In this document: positions 22,996 to 32,073 of the stretch, piece by piece
Layout of the letters: each line of letters opens with the position of its first letter
Position numbering within the stretch: the first letter of the stretch is position 1
Assembly: GCA_022702705.1 (NCBI GenBank)
Contig: CM040432.1
Location: 45,162,540 to 45,226,539, forward strand
From: Papilionanthe hookeriana x Papilionanthe teres
Taxonomy: Eukaryota > Streptophyta > Magnoliopsida > Asparagales > Orchidaceae
DNA: 64,000 nt
Direction of reading: 5' to 3'
Translations under genes and position numbers: made by a program
The notes under the pieces: model-generated
What the model was told of the DNA's origin: nothing
The model's input: the letters and a program-made list of their open reading frames with translations, nothing else
Databases searched by the model: none

Positions 22996-23249
22996 AGAAG
23001 AAATTTTTTTTTTTCGATGCACAGAAGTTGCATGATAGGGTTCTTGTGAAGAAGTGGTTGATGAAGGAAAAAGATTTTGTGAATCAAAGATTAAATACTT
23101 CGGTACTATTGTGGAAGAGATCATTGTGAAAAGGTGATGAGAAGTACTATGCTACACAACTGCGGTAGTAGTCTTTCCTATTGTGAAGGATTTTTATGCA
23201 AATCTTCATGGGATTAACCAATGAGTTGTATATGTTCAAGGCAGGTGGG
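22996..23249 (+). pseudogene. Element B env-like ORF, 5' fragment
   Basis: Reads (with two frame changes) DAQKLHDRVLVKKWLMKEKD, FVNQRLNTS, then VVVFPIVKDFYANLHGIN and VVYVQGRW. These match the EAQRIF...MKKRPIKERGFVN, VVIPVVKEFYSNLH and VYVRGRW blocks of element A. Cut at 23249 by the LTR of H. The last five bases, GTGGG, are the expected TSD. Confidence 0.78.
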
Positions 23250-25132
23250 TGATATACCTAAAATATATAATATTTTTATGCACATTTTTATAACTATTTT
23301 TGATGATATTGCACTTTAATGGAAGATAATTGTGCGTTTTTCTTTCGGGTACACTTAAATGGATCAAATATGTCAAATGAAGTGAAAAAGGATCAAATTT
23401 GGAGCAAAAATGTAAAAGGTATTAAAATGAACTAGGTGTATGGGCGTCTAAGTGCCAGCAGACAGAGAAGGTCACACCTAAGCGCCAGAGACCCTGTGCT
23501 TAATCTTCAAACAGTAACTTTGCAATTTAAGACTTTTTGACTAATTTTATGGAGGTTTTTGAGGCATCCTTTGGTACAAATGTGGGTAACTAATCAAGGG
23601 CGCCAAAAGACATTCAAATTTCACTTGAAAGGATGCATCGCTTGGGTAAATTCATTGAGTATGGACACATTTTGAAGAGACACCAAAGCACCTTTGAGGA
23701 AATATAAAAGAAGAGACTTGAAGAAGAGTAGACAGAGTCTTTTCCATTGTGTGTAGAGAGAGATCCTGTAAAGAGTTTGTAAAGAGTAGTTTAAGTAGGA
23801 ATTTGTAGGATTCTTACTTAGGGTTTGTTCACACTTTTCTCTTTCTTCGTGAAAGAGAGGGTGAGTAGGGATTCCTAAGTAAAAATCCACTGTTTAGAGA
23901 GATTTAAACCCTCTTGGGTTGAGCGACTAGTCCAATGGAGGATTGCAAGAGAAATGAAGAGATTCAAAGGAGCTTTAAGAATTTGGTGAAGAGGAACATG
24001 AGATAAGTTTTTATCTGTATACTTCATTTGGTTTTAGTTGAGACTTCTTGTGTTTTCTACATGGTTTCTACTTTTAAAACTATTCCAGGTTATGTTTTCT
24101 CCATGGATTCTGAGTAGTCTTCTTTATCCTTTTCCTTAAAATGAAAAGTAATTAAGTGTTGGACAAAATTTGTGGAAATATTGATCTTTAATTTTAGAGG
24201 AAGTTGTGTTGATTCAATCCTTGAACTTCATTTACTTCTTGATTTGGTCAATCATGATGTTAACATTTATTGTGAGAACATGTAAGATCCTAGTAGGTAT
24301 TGTCTCAATCAACAATAGGTAGGAATCACATAAGATTGTTTAGATGAGAAAGTAATTAATATAATCTTGTGTAAATAAATAAAAGAAATATAATTTGATG
24401 GGTATAGAATTAGACACTTCTGGGTGACAACCTAAAACCCCTAACTTGGTTTGTTTTTTTAGGTTTTAATGCGAGAATTAGCCTTCAGGTGGAGAGAAAG
24501 GTGGAAACTATATAATGAGAGCTAGTATCTTCCCTATCTAACCCATCTTCAAAACTATTCAAACTTTAAATTAGCCAGTGTTCTTTATAGCATCTCTAGT
24601 AAGGGTAAAGAATAAAATTGTTCCAATTTGGCACAACACATCTTGCATACTTCCACAATAGAATTCCTCTACTTATTGCTTATTCATGATAAGGAAAAAT
24701 ATATTTTCATTTATACTTTTAAAATCTTACAAAAATCTCGCTATAGTGAGATAATTGTTTACTTTATTTTACAATTTAAGAAAATAACAAAAATGAATCT
24801 TGTTTTAAAAGTTTGATGTTATCTAAAACTGTTTAAGTAAGTGTCTTTTTCTAAATATAATTTGTGTTCTAAAAACATTTTTATCTTTTAATATCCATAA
24901 ATTTTCCCTATGGGATCGATATTCCAGGGTTTAAACAGAAAGTCTTATATTACTTGATAATTATACGTGCGTAGAATCCCTAAATTAAAATAGCACTGTT
25001 GTATTCTTATTTACATCAAGTTTGTGTCGCTGTTGTAAAAAAATATTTTATATCAAAAATATAAGTTTAATTGGATTACCAAAAACATAAATATTATCAG
25101 TTTTCATCTGGAAGTAAAGAAAACCGGGATCA
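23250..25132 (+). repeat. Element H 5' LTR
   Basis: Starts TGATATACC, ends CGGGATCA, about 1883 bp. U3 carries GATATTGCACTTTAATGGAAG, GGAGCAAAAATG, and class TGGCGCC-like motifs TGGGCGTCTAAGTGCCAG (23441-23458) and CACCTAAGCGCCAGAG (23475-23490). TATA-like ATATAAAAGAAG is at 23701-23712. A decayed PBS-like TGTGTCGCTGTTGTAAAA lies inside the 3' end at 25023-25040. Confidence 0.82.
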
Positions 25133-25137
25133 AATTT

Positions 25138-25157
25138 TTGACAGCCGTTACCGGGGA
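25138..25157 (+). other. Element H primer-binding site (tRNA-Asp)
   Basis: TTGACAGCCGTTACCGGGGA, a decayed tRNA-Asp complement, lies directly after the LTR end. The 25158-25325 leader that follows is non-coding. Confidence 0.75.
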
Positions 25158-25325
25158 TTTGAAAGAAAAATCAACTTTTCTTTGGGTTTGAATTTAAAAG
25201 ATAAATTAAAAATATTTTTTAGAAAAACAAAATTTCTATTTTTAGAATGTCTTATTTAAACCTTATTTGTATTCTGTATTTTATTTCATTTTATTGTTGT
25301 TTTTATTGTTGGGTTATAATAGTTT

Positions 25326-25354
25326 ATGCGAAGTTCAGGTTCTGAAGGACTTGT
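25326..25354 (+). pseudogene. Element H gag N-terminus, exact fragment before element G
   Basis: ATGCGAAGTTCAGG encodes MRSSGSEGLV, the counterpart of MRKFGSKNLIP in other copies. Interrupted at 25354 by G. The reading resumes at 32079 (CYNSKLEQTIRK) once one TSD copy is removed. Confidence 0.88.
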
Positions 25355-27124
25355 TGATCCGACCGCAATTACGCAAGTAAAATAGCTTATAAAATTATGG
25401 CCAAATTTGACCAAAAATCAGATTAAGCGGCTAATGTACGATAATTAAAGATTAATGTTTTTATAAATAAATATAAATCGTACACTAGGGGTACTACGCA
25501 AGTATGCGTATCGTTTCAAGTAATATAGAGCTTTCTGATTAAGCCCCATATATTGATCCTACGGGGAAGGTTAAGTACAAATAATTAAGAAAGAAAGATG
25601 AAAATCTATTTATAAACTAATCAACTAACATATACTAATATGCAAGTTGTTAAAGTAGCAATTGTAAATAAAATCGTAATATAAATGTTTTAACACAGTA
25701 AACAAAGATTCTTTCCCCATGCAAAATATTTCATAATTAGTAAACATCTAAATTAGTTTTAGAACTTAGAGATTGTGGTACTGTGACAAAAATATTCTTT
25801 ACTCTTTGGTCCACCATATAAAGAACATTAGCTAGTTTTAGAATTTTGGATCAGGATGTATTATTAGTAGTAAGGGATGAATTTCTAGTCTCTCACTTCT
25901 AGTTTCCCCCCCCAAGGGTGCCTATGGTCGGCCTACTAGTGACCCGTCACCTCCTCTTAAACCAAATTGATAGAATTTAGCCTGTCACTCTAAAAACATA
26001 TTCAATTCTACACCCTTCAAAGATTATCTCCTTATCTATTCGCACCTCCCCCTTCAAGGATTTACCATCTACCTTTCCAAGGGAAATGTGATACTTACAA
26101 GTTAAGAACACTTAACCCATGGTCAGATCTTAAGAACTCTCCACAGATTTTAACATTACAAGTGATCAAGTTGTAGTGTAAATGAAGATTAGGTAAAGTA
26201 TCATCACAAATTATGCATGAAGAACAATAAGTTCTCAAAACTAAATTAAATCATTATCTAAATCATTTCATATTCGTAGGGAGAAAGAGAAGAAGACTAC
26301 TCAGAAAGCATAGGATTCACACCACAAACCATATTTATATAATTTAAATTCAAAGTACAAAACTTAAGAACCAAATTATAAATACTTATCTAGAATGATA
26401 TCCAAATAATCCTTTGAAGTTTCTCTGACTCCGAATGACTTTTAAAAGTCTCCAATTACATCAATCACACTATAAACACTCTGAACTCTCACTAAAGAAA
26501 GGTAAATAACACTACACACTCTTTAACTAAATCAAATGGCGCACCTCTTTCACTCTTATGACACCTACACACTCCAAAATGACCACATGTTACTATAGAA
26601 TCATCCTCTATTTATAGAGCTTTGAAAATGACCAAGGGTTGCTTCAGGCACCTCTTCAAAATTCGTCCAAATTTGTTGAATATTCTAGAAGGTAACTGTG
26701 GCGCCTAGGCACCAGTCTCCTATGTGAATGGACGCGTCCCTTCAAGTTTTGAGTCGCACCTCTTCGTTGAATAACTGATTCCCTGTGTCTAAATTCATTG
26801 TATCTTGTTTATAACATATGGGAATTTGTCTAGAGACTTCTAGATTGCTTCTGAGTCATCAATAACAGTCATAAAACCGTTCAAGAACTCTCTAGATTTC
26901 CCTGCTAAGTCTAGTGCCTGGGTGCCAGAGTCAGCCCTTTTTTCTTCTTTTCTTTAATTGACTCATTTTTGCTCCTTTTACTCCTTTTTTATTCTTTTTC
27001 TTCATAAACTTATTTTCTTATACCTGCAACCAAAAACATAAGAAATACCTTTCATTAAAGCGTAATATCCTTAAAATATTAGTTAAAAATGATATAAAAA
27101 TTTAGGTAACTTTAAGGGTGATCA
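25355..27124 (-). repeat. Element G 3' LTR
   Basis: 1770 bp. Minus strand starts TGATCACCC (27124) and ends CGGATCA (25355). U3 motifs: CTGGCACCCAGGCACT (26912-26928) and CTGGTGCCTAGGCGCCA (26699-26715). TATA CTCTATAAATAGAGG at 26605-26620. U5 has CGATACGCATACTTGCG and a faint PBS-like TTTGGCCATAATT. Confidence 0.92.
26605..26620 (-). promoter_or_regulatory. LTR TATA box, element G
   Basis: GCTCTATAAATAGAGG on the minus strand, about 80 bp downstream of the nearest palindromic GGCGCC motif. Same box as in A and L. Confidence 0.75.
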
Positions 27125-27127
27125 ATT

Positions 27128-27139
27128 CCCCCAAACTTA
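27128..27139 (-). other. Element G polypurine tract
   Basis: Minus strand TTAAGTTTGGGGG, separated by three bases from the 3' LTR start TGATCACCC. Confidence 0.88.
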
Positions 27140-28415
27140 AACGTTGTTTGTCCTCAAGTTACTCTTATCTCTTTACTACTAAAAATAATAATCTATGGAG
27201 AAAATTTTTCTTTAAGACTTCTATAACTGTTTCTTTTATAAATAGAATAATGAAACTTAAAAAGCTTTTTAAATAACTTAGGCTAAAACCAAAATATGTA
27301 AAATACTTAATAATTAAGTGTTAAGAACTCTCTTCTCCTATCCACTTCAAAAATAATTGCAATTTTGTCATATTAAGAACATGTAGATAATTTACAAGAA
27401 AAAGATTTTCATGATAAATCTACTAGTAAGGATGCATATACATAAGACATAAGCAAAAAAATTGCATTTAGGTCTCTTCCTATAAGATAATTCAAGTGAA
27501 GCCAATTTTAGATTTAGGCTTCTCCTCAAGCTTCTCCTCACTTATTTTTTTTCTTTTTCTTTTCATATTTGGATTGCTTTTGAATCCTATATATTTTCTT
27601 TTCTTTTTTAGGGATTGTTTTCAATCCTTCACTTTTTCTATTTCAAGTGAGGATTACAATATCTGGATAGCCTGTTAATGATTTTGAACTTCACTATACT
27701 TAACTTATATTTAAAGACTTAACACATTTTTCACTTAATGAATATGTGTTTAGCAAAAATATTTTTCATAAAGTTTAAATTCTATCTTCTCAAGTAAACA
27801 TCTAGATTCCTTAATACTTTCGAAAATAGAACTTTTTTAATTTAGATATTTGAATCAAAATTCTTACACTCTTTTATTAAATAATTACAATTTTTAGAAT
27901 TGTCCCTTGTTACATAAAAATAATTTGATAAGTTTATTATAATATTCACGAAAACAACATCATATCTATCTTAAATTAACCTTTCTTCCATAGGTTATGT
28001 TATTAATTTTAAAAATATTGTTTACTAAGGACAAGTAGAGTTTAAATTTAAGTTCTTTTCCCTCCCCCAAACTTAGTTCTTTTAATAAGGTTAAAAAATT
28101 TTGTAATAGGAAATTTTTTAAATTAAGAAGGAAGCAGAAAAAGCAGATTAATTAAGGTATTTAAAACTGTAGGGTAATACATGTATAAGCAGCAATATAA
28201 AAGAGTAGCAAAGTAAATAATAATAAGAAAACACACACTCTTTTACATTTTAAACATTTAACAAAACAACAGAAGCATAAATAGGATTAAATTCTAAGCA
28301 ATTTGATAACAGAAATATAATTCAGTTACTACAAAGTACTCAATTAGTACAATAATACATGAAAAGTAAAAACACACATAACAGGCACATCAACAAAGTA
28401 AAGCAAAAATAAAGT
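27140..28415 (-). other. Element G 3' non-coding region
   Basis: About 1.3 kb between the env-like stop and the polypurine tract. AT-rich, with pyrimidine-rich stretches on the plus strand (27540-27640). The first ~370 bp match the equivalent region of C. A second AGTTTGGGGGAGG-like run lies near 28064-28076, possibly a spare tract. No ORF I would support. Confidence 0.6.
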
Positions 28416-29567
28416 CTAATCATCCTCAGTCTCCTCCTCATCGTCAGAAGAATCATCAGGAATAAGACTTCTAGGGTTGATCCATGGGGTGAATTTAGGA
28501 TAAGTAGGAAATTCGATATTCTTATCACCCTTCAAAAATTTTACAAGCGCTTCATTATACTCCCCATCATAGTCACTATTCCTCTGTATATATCCAGACA
28601 CATGATCAATCTTACTATCCATCTCATCTACTCTGCATTGCATCAAGAATATATCACTTTCATGCTCCAGGTATCTTTGACAAACAGGATTCCACACATC
28701 TGGTGGAGGCTCAGAAGTAGAAGTGGAATGTCCAGGTGCAGAAGTAGAAGGCATAGAAGAAGTATACGCTATAGAACTTTGACTTTTTGTCTTTCCATAG
28801 GTATCTACATGAGATTTTCCAATTGGTTTAAGTGGCTTAAGTATCTCTTCAGAATGAGAGTAAGTAATACCGACATTCTTGCAAATCGAGAAAATGAGAG
28901 CAGGGAAGCCTAAACCAGAAATAACACTACTTCTAATTGAAGTGTTGATCACATCATATATAATGGCTCCCACATTTATAGGCTTCATTTCTTGAATGTA
29001 GTAATTTAAAATAGGTCGTTCTTTTGTCACTTCACTCAGGTGATTTGATGGAAGAATAAGAACAGAAATAAAGTAATGCTAGGATTTAGAAGTAGCATTA
29101 AGCATAGAAGAGGAAAAATTTACCTGTTTATTATTTCAGATTTTCCATGATCCTCTTCCATCAGCCAGGTAAGCTAAAATCTCTTCAAGCTCTTTTTCAG
29201 AAGGAAAAAAAGCATCATAAAAGCAATCTGTAGCAGGGGGTAGACCGTAAAACATGTTGATGACTTCAGGAGTGAACTCAACTCCCAATCCCCTAATATA
29301 AACTTCATTATCAGTTGTTTCAAGGAAATTTACATAGAATTCCTAAACAACTGAAATGATGGACACAACAGAGAAATAACAAAACAGCTCACACTGTCAA
29401 GCAGCAATAATATTCTCGATCGATCTGTCAGGATGATAAAAACTTCGTTCCGCTATGAATTTTCGAACTGACGTGAATTCATTGTAGTGCACTTGAGCAC
29501 TTGCGCTAGAAAACTTGGACTGATCAAATTCGCTCCACTCCTTTCCTCATTTTGATTTTAGTGCCAT
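28416..29567 (-). pseudogene. Element G env-position ORF (putative plant transposon protein domain)
   Basis: The most complete copy of this ORF here. Likely ATG at 29567 (MALKSK), directly after a splice-acceptor-like TTGCAG. Blocks: SSASAQVHYNEFTSVRKFIA, EFYVNFLETTDNEVYIRGLG, VEFTPEVINMFYGLPP, KELEEILAYLADGRGSW, FISVLILPSN, VTKERPILNYYIQEMKPINV, GLGFPALIFSICKNVGI. A Ser/Thr/Pro-rich stretch and a C-terminus ending PDDSSDDEEETEDD follow. The last 204 codons (28416-29030) are open; upstream there are about five stops. No clear signal peptide or membrane helix, so a classical envelope role is unsupported. Confidence 0.82.
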
Positions 29568-29568
29568 T

Positions 29569-29748
29569 CTGCAATTTTAAAAATAATTTCAAACAATTTA
29601 AAAATCCATAACATGGCACAAAATCTAAGCTTAAAGCAATAAATTAATCTTAGATCCATGGATTTTCTACTTAAAAATCAAAAATTTTCTCCCAAATTTT
29701 TGGCACTATTCATATGTAGAGAATTCCATGGTGAAAATTCAAAATTAC
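29569..29748 (-). other. Candidate 5'-UTR intron of the element G env-like gene
   Basis: Minus strand CATAG|GTAATTTTG at 29748 and a T-rich ...AAAATTGCAG|AATGG at 29569 give a 180-bp GT-AG intron ending one base before the ORF's ATG. Predicted from sequence only. Confidence 0.45.
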
Positions 29749-30321
29749 CTATGCCAAAGTGTAGATCTAACCTCGAGAAGTTGGAATCCAGTGTTTTTAA
29801 GCGTCGAAACTTCACGAATCAAGCACAATATGGAGCCCTAGGACTGGTTTTCACGAGTTTTGGGGAAGAAGATGGAGCTTAGGTGTGAAACTGAAGGTGG
29901 GTTCGGTTATAAGGCTGAAATTTTGGTTCAGGTGAATCGGCACCTAGGCGCCAATTCTGGCGCCTAGGCGCCAGATTCTCCAAAAATTCTGAAAAATTCC
30001 CAAATTTTTATATTTTGTAATTTAGGTGCTCTAGCATCTGTAAACTTAAAATTATATCATAAACTTCATCAATCATCTCCCAGAAAATATAAAAGTCCAA
30101 AATAGATTCCAAATTTAAGATACATTCCAAACATAATTTTACTTTATTCCATTTCAGATCTTCAAGATAAGGTTCAAAAAATATAGAAAATACACATAAA
30201 CAACTTCTCACATCTCACAACAATGCATAACAATCACACAAATCACTTACACAAAACATCAAGTAAATCACTTAACACTTCATATTTACAATCAATTTCT
30301 CCACATAAATTCACCCTAAAT
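29749..30321 (-). promoter_or_regulatory. Element G spacer upstream of the env-like gene with palindromic motifs
   Basis: Contains a perfect 16-bp palindrome TGGCGCCTAGGCGCCA (29958-29973) and a near copy (TTGGCGCCTAGGTGCC, 29939-29954). CCTTATAACC, a weak TATA-like site, follows about 30 bp downstream on the minus strand near 29910. The rest (29990-30321) is AT-rich with no ORF. Confidence 0.5.
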
Positions 30322-30681
30322 TCAAGGATTCACATCAAAACCTTCGTTAGTTGCACAAGGTAATTTAATATGAACAAAGGAGTGGAAGAAAGGGACACGA
30401 GGAAATTCCAAGGCCGTCTTTTCATCAATCCATTTGTTTTGAGCATACATGGTTACTTGATGGTCTTCAAATGCAGCCAAATGATCATATTGTTCCTTCA
30501 TTTTCCATTCCATATGCTCATTTAATGGTGCATTTCATGCATCCTTTCTCCAATATGCACCAATTCTCTATCAATCTTCTCAAGTTGACCAAATAAGCTT
30601 CTCCAATGTCATGGCTAAGTAGCCATTGAAGTAAGTTTGTGAATCATTGTGCATAAACTTGGCTTTCCCTCCATTCTCCAT
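30322..30681 (-). pseudogene. ORF-X of element G, small accessory ORF between pol and env-like gene
   Basis: ATG at 30681 (MENGGKAKFM), then YFNGYLAMTLE, stops, a frame change, and the 63-codon tail 30322-30513 with MYAQNKWIDEK and PFFHSFVHIKLP. It matches the ORF in H (55051-55455): YNGFLAISVE, MYLKNKWIEED and YQIFMP occupy the same positions. I recognise no known domain. A TATA box lies about 105 bp upstream (30783-30793) and a cluster of four palindromic motifs beyond it. Elements A and B lack it. Function unknown. Confidence 0.6.
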
Positions 30682-30782
30682 AGTAAGACTCTCCAAGGAA
30701 GTAATCAAATCTCTCTTCTCTCATAAAAGTATAGTTTTAGGTTGAAAATTTGATGACTTGATGTTTGGGGACGAAGAAGCAG

Positions 30783-30793
30783 TGATTTATAGA
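30783..30793 (-). promoter_or_regulatory. Candidate internal TATA box for ORF-X, element G
   Basis: Minus strand TCTCTATAAATCA. About 105 bp before the ORF-X ATG; H has TCTATAAATAG about 100 bp before its ORF-X ATG. Both are followed by AGAGAAGAGAGATTTG near the ATG. Confidence 0.55.
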
Positions 30794-30846
30794 GATTTGA
30801 GTCCGTAAAAAATTTAATTGGGCGGTTTTACCACAATACAGAACTG

Positions 30847-30932
30847 TGGCGCCTAGGCGGCAATTTTGACGCTTAGGCGCCAAGATTTCGGATGTCTGGC
30901 GCTTAGGCGCTAGTTCTGGCACTTAGGCGCCA
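30847..30932 (-). promoter_or_regulatory. Cluster of four GGCGCC palindromic motifs upstream of ORF-X, element G
   Basis: Plus-strand view: TGGCGCCTAGGCGGCA (30847), GACGCTTAGGCGCCA (30868), TGGCGCTTAGGCGCTA (30897), TGGCACTTAGGCGCCA (30917). They are evenly clustered in an AT-rich spacer, 55-150 bp upstream of the TATA box. Confidence 0.7.
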
Positions 30933-31138
30933 TAATACTGAAATTCACAGGTTCGCCCTACGTCAAATTTTCATAAGTTTCATACCAAAATAGGGTCTAA
31001 AAATGTGGATCAAAAGATATGTAACTAAGTGAAGTGCAATATAAAGCACTCTCAATATCGAAACAAATCTAATCATACTATGGGTTGCCTCCCACAAAGC
31101 CTTTAGTTTAACGTCGCCAACCCGACATAACCAACTAT
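30933..31138 (-). other. Element G post-pol spacer with hairpin
   Basis: No ORF. Contains TGGGAGGCAACCCA (minus strand, 31081-31094), followed by the integrase stop region on its upstream side. The same hairpin sits just after pol in A, B and H. Confidence 0.55.
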
Positions 31139-31868
31139 TTATTCCAAATGGTTTAAATATAACACATCTTTAAAAGACGACAGACTTCCTCCAATATAGG
31201 GCTTTAATCTTTGTCCATTTACTTTAATTATAGAATTTTTTTTCTGATCTATTATATCCACTTCTCCATAAGGATAAACTTTCTTAACAATAAAAGACCC
31301 TATCCATTTGGATCTCACTTTTCCTGGAAACAATTTAAATCTTGAATTGTGTAATAAAACTTCTTGTCCAGGCTCAAAAGACTTCCTTAATATTCTTTTA
31401 TCATGCAACTTCTTCATTTTCTCTTTATAAATCCAATCACTTTAATATGAATCATTTCTAATTTCTTCAAGTTCATTCAATTGCAATACTCATTTATCAC
31501 CAGCATCACTTAATTTTTAGTTAAACTCTTTAATCGCCCAATACACTTTATGCTCCAATTCAACTGATAAATGATAAGGTTTTCCATATATGAGCCTTCA
31601 TGGTGACATCCCAATAGGAGTTATATAAGTTGTTCTATAAGCCCATAAAGCATCATTGAGTCTATCAGCCCAATTAGTTTGTTTTGGGTTAACTGTTTTC
31701 TCTAAAATTCTTTTGATCTCCCGATTTGATATTTCAACTAATCCACTAGTTTGGGGATGATAAGCTGTTGAAATTCTATGTTTAATTCCAAATTTACTCA
31801 ATAATCTCTGAATCATAAAAATTCTTGAAATGACTTCCCCCATCTGAATCATAAAAATTCTTGAAATG
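31139..31868 (-). pseudogene. Element G integrase, C-terminal part
   Basis: Begins inside the catalytic core at the second Asp (DGGSHFKNF in one frame). Continues KFGIKHRISTAYHPQTSGLV with EISNREIKRILE (the DD35E Glu), ALWAYRTTYITPIGMSP, then frame changes, LEHKVYWAIKEF-like sequence and the C-terminal LLHNSRFKLFPGKVRSKWIG and VNGQRLKPYI (31139-31417). The N-terminal half, RT, PR and gag were lost in the deletion at 31868. Confidence 0.9.
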
Positions 31869-31870
31869 AT
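31808..31870. other. Deletion junction with 36-bp tandem duplication, element G
   Basis: CTGAATCATAAAAATTCTTG... occurs at 31808 and again at 31844, immediately before sequence that jumps to the U3 start of the LTR (AAGCCAGAGTCAGCC, compare 26923). This is a filler-type junction. Confidence 0.8.
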
Positions 31871-32073
31871 AAGCCAGAGTCAGCCATTTTTTCTTCTTTT
31901 CTTCAATTGACTCATTTTTGCTCCTTTTACTCTTTTTTTATTCTTTTTCTTCATAAACTCATTTTCTTGTACCTGTAACCAAAAAAATAAGAAATACCTT
32001 TCATTAAAGTTTAATATCCTTAAACTATTGGTTACAAATGATATAAAAATTTAGGTAACTTTAAGGGTGATCA
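31869..32073 (-). repeat. Element G truncated 5' LTR
   Basis: About 205 bp identical in layout to 26923-27124 (CTTCTTTTCTTCAATTGACT, CATTAAAG, GGTAACTTTAAGGGTGATCA). It holds only the 5' edge of U3, so it lacks the TATA box, R and U5. Confidence 0.93.

Larger units (their letters stand above)
8460..23249 (+). mobile_element. Element B: Athila-type retrotransposon, outer host of the nest
   Basis: B consists of a 5' LTR (8460-10086), PBS, a duplicated leader with gag N-terminus, then, after element C, the rest of gag-pol (17464-22440), a spacer and the start of the env-like ORF. H interrupts that ORF at 23249. Removing C (11158-17463) and one copy of its TSD AACAC restores the gag reading across QNN*FGG and PSKDPNLHL. 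The 3' portion of B must lie right of the window, beyond H. The left flank is TGCTC (8455-8459), which is the expected TSD. All coding parts are broken. Confidence 0.85.
25355..32073 (-). mobile_element. Element G: Athila-type element with a gag-pol deletion, inside H gag
   Basis: Minus strand. 3' LTR 25355-27124, polypurine tract, 3' non-coding region, env-like ORF, ORF-X, the C-terminal half of integrase, then a deletion that removes the rest of pol, gag and most of the 5' LTR; only the first ~205 bp of the 5' LTR (31869-32073) survive. LTR ends are TGATC...GATCA. The TSD is CTTGT (25350-25354) / TTTGT (32074-32078), one mismatch. Confidence 0.9.

Noticed and set aside
27496..27678. Phe/Leu-rich 60-codon ORF resembling a membrane peptide
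   Set aside because: Pyrimidine-rich 3' non-coding region of G read on the antisense strand.
28602..28913. 103-codon plus-strand ORF
   Set aside because: Shadow of the minus-strand env-like ORF of G.
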